Made by a program: the position numbers and the translations under genes. From positions 248,001 to 312,000 of the forward strand of contig JAUIRK010000136.1 in the NCBI GenBank assembly GCA_030549495.1: DNA of 64,000 nucleotides, given 5' to 3'. The notes under the pieces are model-generated. The model saw only the letters and a list, made by a program, of their open reading frames with translations, was not told the origin of the DNA and searched no databases. This document shows, piece by piece, positions 15,201-27,200 of the stretch (position 1 is its first letter; each line of letters starts with the position of its first letter). This DNA comes from Nectonema munidae. Lineage: Eukaryota > Nematomorpha > Nectonematoida > Nectonematidae.

Positions 15201-18200
15201 CGAGGTGTAGATAACGGAGGTATTTTAAAATTTTAATAATCATATGTTTTCTTATTTATTTTAATTTTCATCAAAAAAATTAAAACATATTTGATAAGAA
15301 TTATAAAAAGACATAATTTTTTTAATCTTACAATTTATTTTAGGTGACAGAGATAACAGACGTTATCCTGGACAAGATACAGGCAGACGAGGTGTTGATA
15401 ACGGAGGTTTTTCAAAATTTTAATTAATCAAATTTTTTCTTATTTATTTCAATTTTCATCAAAAAATTAGAATAAATTTTGATTAGAATTATTAGAGAGC
15501 TAACTTTTTTTAATATTACCGTTTAATTTAGGTGACAAAGATAGCAGACGTTATCCTGGACAAGATACAGACAGACGAGGTGTTAATAATGGAGGTATTT
15601 CAAAATTTTTAATTAAACATGTTTTCTTATTTATTTCAATTTTCATCAAAAAATTATAATAAATTTTGATTTGAATTATTAGAGAGCTAACTTTTTTTAA
15701 TATTACTGTTTAATTTAGATGACAAAGATAGCAGACGTTATCCTGGACAAGATACAGACAGACGAGGTGTTAATAATGGAGGTATTTCAAAATTTTTAAT
15801 TAATTATGTTTTCTTATTTATATTAATTTTCATCAATAAATTAGAATAAATTTTGATCAGAATTATTAGAGAGCTAACTTTTTTTTAATATTACCGTTTA
15901 ATTTAGGTGACAAAGATAGCAGACGTTATCCTGGACAAGATACAGACAGACGAGGTGTTAATAATGGAGGTATTTCAAAATTTTTAATTAATCATGTTTT
16001 CTTATTTATTTCAATTTTCATCAAAAAATTATAATAAATTTTGATTTGAATTATTAGAGAGCTAACTTTTTTTAATATTACTGTTTAATTTAGATGACAA
16101 AGATAGCAGACGTTATCCTGGACAAGATACAGACAGACGAGGTGTTGATAACGGAAGTATTTGAAAATTTTTAATTAATTATGTTTTATTATTTATATTA
16201 ATTTTCATCAATAAATTAGAATAAATTTTGATCAGAATTATTAGAGAGCTAACTTTTTTTTAATATTACCGTTTAATTTAGGTGACAAAGATAGCAGACG
16301 TTATCCTGGACAAGATACAGACAGACGAGGTGTTAATAATGGAGGTATTTCAAAATTTTTAATTAATCATGTTTTCTTATTTATTTCAATTTTCATCAAA
16401 AAATTATAATAAATTTTGATTTGAATTCTTTTTTTAATATTACTGTTTAATTTAGATGACAAAGATAGCAGACGTTATCCTGGACAAGATACAGACAGAC
16501 GAGGTGTTGATAACGGAAGTATTTGAAAATTTTTAATTAATTATGTTTTCTTATTTATTTCAATTTTCATCAAAAAATTATAATAAATTTTGATTAGAAT
16601 TATTAGAGAGCTAACTTTTTTTAATATTACTGTTTAATTTAGATGACAAAGATAGCAGACGTTATCCTGGACAAGATACAGACAGACGAGGTGTTGATAA
16701 CGGAAGTATTTAAAATTTTTTAATTAATTATGTTTTCTTATTTATATCAATATTCATCAATAAATTAGAATAAATTTTGATCAGAATTATTAGAGAGCTA
16801 ACTTTTTTTAATATTACCGTTTAATTTAGGTGACAAAGATAACAGACGTTATCCTGGACAAGATAAAGACAGTCGAGGTGTTGATAACGGAGGTTTTTCA
16901 AAATTTTAATTAATCAAATTTTTTCTTATTTATTTCAATTTTCATCAAAAAATTAGAATAAATTTTAATTAGAATTATTAGAGAGCTAACTTTTTTTAAT
17001 ATTACCGTTTAATTTAGGTGACAAAGATAGCAGACGTTATCCTGGACAAGATACAGACAGACGAGGTGTTAATAATAGAGGTATTTCAAAATTTTTAATT
17101 AATCATGTTTTCTTATTTATTTCAATTTTCATCAAAAAATTATAATAAATTTTGATTTGAATTATTAGAGAGCTAACTTTTTTTAATATTACTGTTTAAT
17201 TTAGATGACAAAGATAGCAGACGTTATCCTGGACAAGATACAGACAGACGAGGTGTTGATAACGGAAGTATTTGAAAATTTTTAATTAATTATGTTTTCT
17301 TATTTATATCAATTTTCATCAATAAATTAGAATAAATTTTGATCAGAATTATTAGAGAGCTAACTTTTTTTAATATTACCGTTTAATTTAGGTGACAAAG
17401 ATAGCAGACCTTATCCTGGACAAGATACAGGCAGACGAGGTGTTGATAACGGAGGTTTTTCAAAATTTTAATTAATCAAATTTTTTCTTATTTATTTCAA
17501 TTTTCATCAAAAAATTAGAATAAATTTTGATTAGAATTATTAGAGAGCTAACTTTTTTTAATATTACCGTTTAATTTAGGTGACAAAGATAGCAGACGTT
17601 ATCCTGGACAAGATACAGACAGACGAGGTGTTAATAATGGAGGTATTTCAAAATTTTTAATTAATCATATTTTCTTATTTATTTCAATTTTCATCAAAAA
17701 ATTATAATAAATTTTGATTTGAATTATTAGAGAGCTAACTTTTTTTAATATTACTGTTTAATTTAGGTGACAAAGATAGCAGACGTTATCCTGGACAAGA
17801 TACAGACAGACGAGGTGTTAATAATGGAGGTATTTCAAAAAATTTAATTAATCATGTTTTCTTATTTATTTCAATTTTCATCAAAAAATTAGAATAGAGA
17901 TCGAGATTTTTTTAATATTACAGATAAATTTATGTGACAAAGATTTTTCATATGTTTTAGGAAAATTGGCTTTGTTTATAACTTTAATTTTATAATTTTT
18001 GAAACACACTATATGTGTTAGTGTATGGTTAGTTTATGTATTAAGTATTGTAGTAATTAACTAACTCGTAATCGAAACTGTAAACGTTAAAAATCACTGA
18101 CACAGAGTGTCTTTAACAATAATTTCCTGAAAATAATTTTCCTCGACTAGAATTTGGCACCCAGATCTCTGAATAACTTGAAAGCTTCTCTCTGAATTTT

Positions 18201-21200
18201 AGGTGACAAAGATGAGATACTTTGAAAGAATTTCTTCAAAGAAATGAGATTCTCTGAAGGATTGAAAGCGTGCTCAATCCAATGGTCAAATCAGTCGAGG
18301 CAAATTATTTTCAGGAAATTATTTTAAAAGACACTTTACCTCTGTGAATTTTAACATTGACATTTTCGATTATGTGTTAGTTAATTACTACATAACTTTA
18401 TTTATTTTTTATCAAAAAAAGTTTAAATTTAATTTTTAAACAATTTTTTTATAAAACTTTAATATCATAAAAATATTTTTTTGTTGGAAAAAACATTGAA
18501 AAAATCCTAATAAATTTTTTTTTTAATTTTTAAGTTATATAAATAATGCTTCATATATTTATATTTTATTAAAAAAAATATTTAAGAAAATAATTTTGTA
18601 TTTTTGTTTTAAAATTTTTTTTATAATTAGAAAAAAATTAATAAACTAAATAAATATAAAATTACAACTAATATAAATATATTTTATCCATATGTTCATC
18701 GACTAAATGTTTTCGCATGGTCTAGTCTAGATTATATTTTTACCTAAAATTACACTAGTATCACATTAGTTGTAAAAATTTAATTACACTAGTAAACTGC
18801 TTTCGGATTAGAAATTGTTACTGACACAATCGTGAATCTATTGAGAGTAATGCTTACAAATCTACAATAGATGTTACCAAGATAGATTTTTTAACACGCC
18901 ATATAGAATGCCCCAAAGCTTTGCAAAATCCTGGAATAGTATGTCTGGTAAACACATATACTTTCTATACATTTTGTTGTTTCTTTTTGACTGTGGTCTT
19001 GCCAGACCATTGATATATATATAGAGAGAGAGAGGGAGGGAGAAAGAGGGAAACTTTAAAGTTAATAAACTCTAATCTGATAAGAATATATACAAACATT
19101 GTGTTGTTAATGGTTGAACTGTCCATGGTATATTTATATAAAGAAAGTATTTATAGAAATTATTTTATTACATTCTAAGGATTAATGTCATCAAAAGTTT
19201 TTAATTTAAAATATTAAATGTTAAATTTAAAATTAATATTTTTGTTATAGGTGAGAGGATCAATGAACGCTACCCTGGGAAAGAAAAATCTAGACAAAAT
19301 ACTAAAGGAGGAGGAGATACAAGTGGTAATATTTATGTCAAAAGTTGACAAATGCTAGTTTATTATATTTAAATTTATTCTTGATAATAACGCGATAAGA
19401 TGTCAATATTCTTGCACGGTATAATGATAATCTTTATGTTATGAAATTTCGAGTATTCCTTAATTGAAACACAAATTCTAATTTTCTAATTTTTAGAATA
19501 TAACAAACAAAGTTATAATAAATATAAAAGTTATAAACATTTACTTTTTCTGACCTTTCATTCCCCGTTAAGGTTTGTTAGCTAGTTTGTTAGTTAATTT
19601 TATAAAATATCATTTAATCTTTTCTCTTACATAAAAAAATTGATGTTTTCCTCATAAATAAATTAAAAACATCGCATTTTCTAAAATTGATTACAACTAG
19701 AAAAGATATATAACATGTTGGAACTGACTATATTTAAAATAATTAAATTTCACGTAAAGCTTTATTAATCATAACTACTTTGCACTTATATGTTACATTT
19801 TCACTATTTTTAGAGGAATTCTAAAAGATGTTCATCTATAAATTTATAAATATTCTGCATAAAAATGATATGGAAGTTTTTGATAATTAACGACATTATA
19901 GAAGCTACATGAATTTGTATTTCAAATAAAATTAAAAAACTATTAAAAAGGCATTCAACATCTGATGAACAATACAAATTTTTTGTGTAGCTAGCAAATT
20001 ATGTAACATTTTCTCAAGCTCACCATGATTTAATAAAAATGCCAAAATTTTCTTACATTTTTTTTAAGTGTAATTTGTATTTTTCATTCCATTTAAGTTC
20101 AATTAACTCCTCCTATAAAAAAATTTCTCCAGATTCCATCTTACAAGAAAAATATAATTAATCAAGCATTCTGAGATTTATGATTAGAAAAAAATTACGC
20201 ATTTGATTGAAATTTTCACTACATTAAATTCTTATGTAAAAAGTTAGTTTTTGAATGAATATTTAACTAAATTCTTTATACAATGCTGAACTTTTTCCTA
20301 ATAAATTGTTCAAATTCGGTCACGGTTAATAAAACCTGTGATATGAAACCATAGCGTTTTATATGACCTAATTTTCAGAAAATATTTTATATCTCTAGTT
20401 TGGTTATCCATATATAACTATTCTATTTTTCACTAAACCAAATGAAAGAATTTATTAGCTAGAAACAAAGAAATAATTTAAGACATTTAATTAGTGTAGA
20501 ACCTACGTTTACGTACTCTGATTTTACGTTCCCTGGATTTTACGTCCTCGCCAAATGATCGATGACGTCATCTTTTTGGTCATTAAATGCATTATTAATA
20601 CGTTTTTTCTTTGTGATTTTATGTATTAAAAAGTTTATAAAGGTCAATAAATTATTGTCTTTCAATTTTATTTCAAATTAACCGGCGCCTTTTCCTAGAG
20701 CAGACTAAGTTGAGTATAATTGATAAATAATACACATACACTGATATTTTTTATTTAAGACTTTATTATGAAAACAGCTCAACTTCAGGGATGATCATCC
20801 AACTTCACTGCAGTAGTCTTCTTTTGCTGCCATGGTCCCTCACGTCGTACACGGTGTGACCATGTGTGATCCAAGCTAGGATTTTCGTGTTGTATGTCAA
20901 TTTAAAGGTCAAACTGGATTTTACGAATCCTACGTTTTATGTCCGCCGTTTGGTCCCGTGCCGTACGTAAAACGTAGGTTCTAGATATAAAATATGAAAT
21001 TTTAACTTCCATTCAACAAACCATATCCTAGTGAAGAGTCAAGCGGTAACAATATCAATGAACTCTCGCTCGACGGACTTATTTGTTCTAACACCGTTGA
21101 CGGACTCAATACATTTTTTCCGCTATTCTTATAACGTTATGTGTCTTCCTAAAAAGAAATTTAATAGTGATAACTATAAACGCGTGATGACAAAATTTCA

Positions 21201-24200
21201 CATATATATAAAAAAAACCTTAATTGATAAAAATATTAAACAAAATATAAAATAAAATTAATTATCAATTTATTCGATCTAATATTAAAAAAATCTATTT
21301 CTACATATATTTTTTATCGCCATCTAAATAAAATATAAATTAAAAATGTCATATTATGGATTTATCAAATTTTTTGAAATTTTTACTGATTTAGAAGAGT
21401 TATGAGTTATTTTATTCATTTCTCTGTATTTTGGAATCTACTTAGGAATTATCATTGTAGGAATTATAATAGTGTAAAACAGGCATGTCAAACTCGGAGT
21501 CCCATGAGGGCCAAAGGAGTGAGTTTGTGTTCTCATGAGGGCTGCACTCCTACAATTATATTTAAAGTTGTTCAATAAAAATTATTGCAGAATATTTTAC
21601 TTTTAACTTGGAAACATGTAATGGTTTGATTATATTCAAAAATGCAAGTACAAAGTCATGTATAGTTAAACAAAATAATTTAATTAAAAAATTAGCACGG
21701 ATATAAATCTGTTCTTTATTTTAATATAAAAAAAGTTTATAAGGCAACATACATGGCCCATATGTATTTGAATGAACTACAAATGAAATGCACATAAATT
21801 ACAATAGTTCAAAATAAACATTTATTATTAATTATTATTCAAATACTTTACATGTTCTTGTCCCGAGGCTTGACACCTCTTGTTATTGACAATCTTTGCT
21901 ATGTCTGGCTGAAATTTCTGTGCAGTGCGAACTTTTATAAGAGATGATAAGTGAAAATCAGTCAACCTAGTTCTCTGAGAAGTCTAAATCTACACTTATA
22001 CATAAAATTATAATTAATAATACTGTAATCTGTGTGGGCCGGAAATCTGCTTGTAATGGGCCGCATGTTTGACATCGCTGGTGTAAAACAAGAGGAATTG
22101 GGTGACAGTACTGCTACTACTTTTGTCCTTGCTAAAAATGTCTAGATCGATATTTTACTGATAAGCTGTGGCTTCTTGAGAAAAATCACACTGATTTTGT
22201 ATGCTATTGAACGCAAAGATTTGTTGATGATAAAAAACTATTACGTAATAGATGTATATATGGTAATATGGTTTTATCATGATATCATTGGCATAAATAT
22301 TTATATATAAATTCTGGCAATCCGCTTATGTTTACGTGCTACGCATATAATAAATTGCACCATCAACTCATAATGAAAACTCATAATGAAGTTCATTTAT
22401 AGCATGTCTTCTTCCGATAACTCTTCTTCAACTTTCAGTGATTCTGATAATGAGACATCTCAAATCTCGAACATGTCTAGTGAAATTGACTTTTTTTGAT
22501 CAAAATCTGATTGCTCCTGATTCTATGGAATATTTTTCGGAGCCAAGAAGTAGTGGAGTAGGAAGAAGAGAAAGAAATTTTTCGATGTTGAACTTATTCA
22601 ATACTTGTACTTAATGACAATGCACAAATGGAATCCATAAGTACGTTGTATTTTTAAAATCTGAAAAGTATAGATCGACTAATCCTAAGTACGTAAACTT
22701 GTACCACTGCTACACAAAGTTTTGTGTTTCCCATCTTCTCGCTTACTTTGGCTCTTTGATTTACATCGGTCAAAATGGTGATCAAAAAGTTAAAACTGCT
22801 GACTTATTTTCAAATGCTGGGAGTCCTTTTTTACGAAGTTGCTTGGGACGCGATATGTTTACTCTCATTCACGTATTTTTACGTTTTGACAAAAAAACGA
22901 GAGAGATGCTAATGACAAGATTAGTCCCATTCGTAAAATCCATGATTATTTTTTTTAAAAGTTTTTCATTGTATTGGAATCCTCATTCAGCCGTTACCAT
23001 AGATGAACAGCTTGTTACATTTAGGGGAGGATGTTCGGTCAAAATATATGACCCAAAAAAACTCGGACACTACGGTATAAAATTATATCACATAAACGAC
23101 GCTAAATTTTATTATTGTCTATCTTCCGAAATCCATGTGGGTGGTATTTCTGATAGAACTTACTTTTCTCGGCTAAATATTTGCAAAAGACTAATTGAAA
23201 ATAGTAAAATACCTGAAGGGTGTGGCATTTACACGGATAGATTTTTTACTATTCATTCCTTAGCTGTTTGGTGTAGTACAAAAAATTTATCATTGTGCGG
23301 AACTGTTATGTCAAATAGGATTGTCCCCTTAGTATTTAGACCCCCCTATCTTAGAGAATTGCGACTTAGTGAATGCGAAGTAGAATAATATATTCCGATT
23401 ATGTTTCTCTGAGCGCGTATATACCTAGACGTCATGCCGTACGTAACTTCAAAGTTGTATATATTATGTCGTCACAGCATAAAAACGTGCAAATCACTAA
23501 TGTTGCTTCGAAACCTGAGAGCTTGTTGGAATACAACTAGTTCAAAGGTGGAGTTGATGTTGTGAATATAATGATAAGAGCTTACAAATCGTATAAACCC
23601 AATAGAAAGTGGACTTTTGCGCTATTTTCTAATTATCTAGATATTAGTGTGCTGAACTCATGGGTTATAGCAAAGTTCAATAGCCCTAGGGATTTCCCCA
23701 ACACAAAACAAGGCGGTAGAAAGATATTTATAAAAATGCTTGCCCTGCGAATGGCTGAAGAATCTATGAAAATAAGATCTCTAACTTCAGAGTTATCCCT
23801 TGATGTCAAGCATTTATCATACTATGGTTTTGAAAGTCCTAGTGAAGTAGAACCTACATCATCAAGCAAAGCTTCATGTTTTCTTTGCATCTCAAGAAAA
23901 AAACATAACTTCACGTCGATGTGCAAAATGTGGAAATATGGTTTGTAAATATCATTCTAGTTATTTGCTCTAAATGCCTCTAAGTTTATAGTTTTAAAAT
24001 AAATTTTTAACACCTGTTATATTTTTTTTGACTTTTTTAGACTAAGTTTTTTTTGAAGTAAAAACCGCTTATTCGTGTTATGAGAATAGCTTGAAAATAT
24101 AAATATATGCGTTGTAAAGTTAAATCCATAAATTTTTTTAAATTATTATATATATAAATTAACGCCATCTATTAAATTTTTATGATAAATTTATTATTTT

Positions 24201-27200
24201 TAAGTTTTGGTAAAAAATATAGCCACAAAATAATTTTTTTACTAAAGATTAAACTTAAAATTGTAAAGAACATTTACATGTTAGTGGTAATTGAGGTTTC
24301 TATAATAAAATTTTGTGTAAATAGCGTTTTAATGTTGAGAGCGGAAAAAATACATAGAGTCCGTCAAGCGAGGGTGATAAGTTTTTCTAAATAATTTTTA
24401 TGATTGTAATTAAGAGTACATAGTTCTTTTTAATTTTATCCATAATAATTACATTTTTAAAATATGCAGACAATGAAATTAATGGACGTTATCCAGGTAG
24501 AAAAATCAATGCAATCGATGTAAATGAAAGAAAAAGTGATGAAGGTATCAAAACACTTTTTACTCTATTTTACTAAGTTCTTCTAATTTAACGTTTAAGT
24601 TTCAGTGTAATAAATTTTATGAAAGAAATGCTTGAATATTTTCATAAAAATAAATGCCAAAATATTTTCCCTTATTGCAGAAAAATATGAAACAATAAAA
24701 GAAAATTGAATATCTTCTCAAAATTCACCCCACCAAACATACACTCACACAAATCCAATATGTGCTCACACATATTCAGTTAAAAAAAAAGAAATATTTG
24801 ACTCATAAATTTTGCTTATAATGAGATAGCGTAATCTGTGCGCCAAAAACACCTATATGTTTGAAAAGTTTTAAATATTTAGAATTTGCAATTATTCACA
24901 TCTAAAGCTAGGACTTTTTGAAATGCTTTTCAATATGGCATATATTGAGATCAAACGATGCGTAAATAATACTCTGCAATTGTAGACGGTTTTGATATTA
25001 TTCAAGTGATTATTTTTATTGAGTAGATATGATATAATGACTGTATACGTTTATAAAGGTAGAGGTAAAGGTTCCGTGGTGTGTTTTCATCGAGAAAGCA
25101 CAATTACGCCCCTTGTATCGAACTATGAGAAAGTAGGTTTGATGCGGGATCGAACCCAATACCTTGAGTTATCTAACCAACCTTACTCACGCCCCCATTT
25201 TCAATATTATAATGATGTATCTTACTCTAGAGGCCAACAAAAACAAATAATAAAATATGGCTTTGAAATTTTATTATAGATAACCATAGAACATCGAATT
25301 TTGAAGTTCACAAATTCTTTTTTCAGTTTATTTAATTCTTTCTTTAAAGTTAACACAAAATACTCTATAAGAAAGTAAATTAAACTGCAAAGTAAGGAAG
25401 ATTTTTTGTAAAATATCATTATACCTGCTTACAATTGAATTATAAAATATTCAAAACAAAATTAAAATTGAGTTTTTTTAAATAAAGATTTTCAAAAAAA
25501 TAAGATATCTTTATCATAAAAAATGTCTAAAATGAGAAAACGTTTTAAAATAAAGGATTCATGATTCAACTAAATGACTTTCTTATTCTTACATCGATAT
25601 TAAATATATAAAAGCAAATATAAATATTTTTTACCATACTAAATTTTCATTGCCCGTATTTTATTTTTAAAAGTTTTTTTAATTTCTGCATGAAATATAT
25701 CTTTATTCATTTTTAGTGGATAAAGTTGATAGACATTATCCTGGTAAAGTAACAAACGATTATAATACCAATGACAGAACTGACAACAATGGTATGAATA
25801 ATAATAATAATAATAATTTTTGCATTTTAGAAATCTTTTTTGAAAAATAATAAAAAATAATTTTTAATACATAGATGATAAAGTTAACACACGCCATCCT
25901 GGCAAACCGATTAATGGATATTATGTTCTTAATGGAGAAAAAGATGATAGTAATTTTTTAGTTTTAAAATATTTTATTTATACAATTTTCAGTCATGTTT
26001 TATTTTTTTTCGATTCTATTTTATCTTTTTTTTCGATTCATTTTTATATTTTTTAAATTCTATTTTAGCTTTTTTCAGTTCTATTTTATTTTTGTATTCT
26101 ATTTAATTTTTTTTTAATTCTATTTTAGCTTTTTTCAGTTTTATTTTATTTTTTGGGTTAGTTTTTTAATTTTTTTTCGACTCTATTTTTCCTTTTTCAT
26201 TTCTATTTTATTTTTTTAATCTTTTTTTAATTCTATTTTAGCTTTTTTCAGTTCTATTTTATTTTTTTCTATTCTATTTTAGCTTTCTCAGTTCTATTTT
26301 ATTTTTTTGGGTTATTTTTTTAATCTCTTTTCAATTCTATTTTTTTAGGATTTTATTTTAGCTTTTTTCAGTTCTATTTTATTTTTTTTTCGATTATATT
26401 TGATATTTTTTCAATTCTATTTTAGCTTCTTTCGATTTTATTTTAATTTTATATTTTTTCGATTCTATTTTTTTCAATTGTATTTTATCTTTTTCAAATT
26501 TTATTTAAGTTTTTTTTCGATTTGATTTTATTATTTTTCTTTTCTATTATAAATATAAAATAAGCTGGAATAAAACTGAAAAAATCTATAATAGAATTGG
26601 AAAATAAAAAACAGATCTAAAAATGTTAAATATTTAAATGTTTCTTAAATCTAAATTATTTATATTAATCAAAATGTTTATTTTTAAATACATTTACCAA
26701 TGAAGAAGTTAACAGACATCATCCTGCGAAAGATACCAACAGATATAATAATATTAATGGCGGTGGCAAAGATAATGGTATTAATTTAGTTTAGTATTTA
26801 GACACTTTTTAGCCTCACATCACTAAAAATATTACCAGAGTTTCTCATTAAAATGAACTTTTGAAAATTATGGTTTGGTACATTTTGCCCTTTTGAACAT
26901 CTTTATCAACCCTTATCAAAAGTGGAATTTTTTTTATGCGATTAAAAAGAAAAAAAAGAAGATTTATTGAGAAAATAGGCAGTTTAATAAAGATAAAGAT
27001 AATAATTAAAACATACAATAAAATAAATTCTGAGGATAGTATTCACAATTGTAAAAAAGATGGACTATTATTGTGAAATTTCAAAAGGCCATAGAGCCGC
27101 TTTCATAAAATTACACAAGACTTAATAAATAATAAGAATAAATGTATAATTAAATTTAAATTTTCTTAAAAATCTTTAAATTTTTAAATTTTCTTTTTAT

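Noticed and set aside
13541-17829. Regular repeats resembling a CRISPR array
   Set aside because: Both 'repeat' and 'spacer' are conserved, the 63-nt parts translate in one phase with splice sites, and the setting is eukaryotic.
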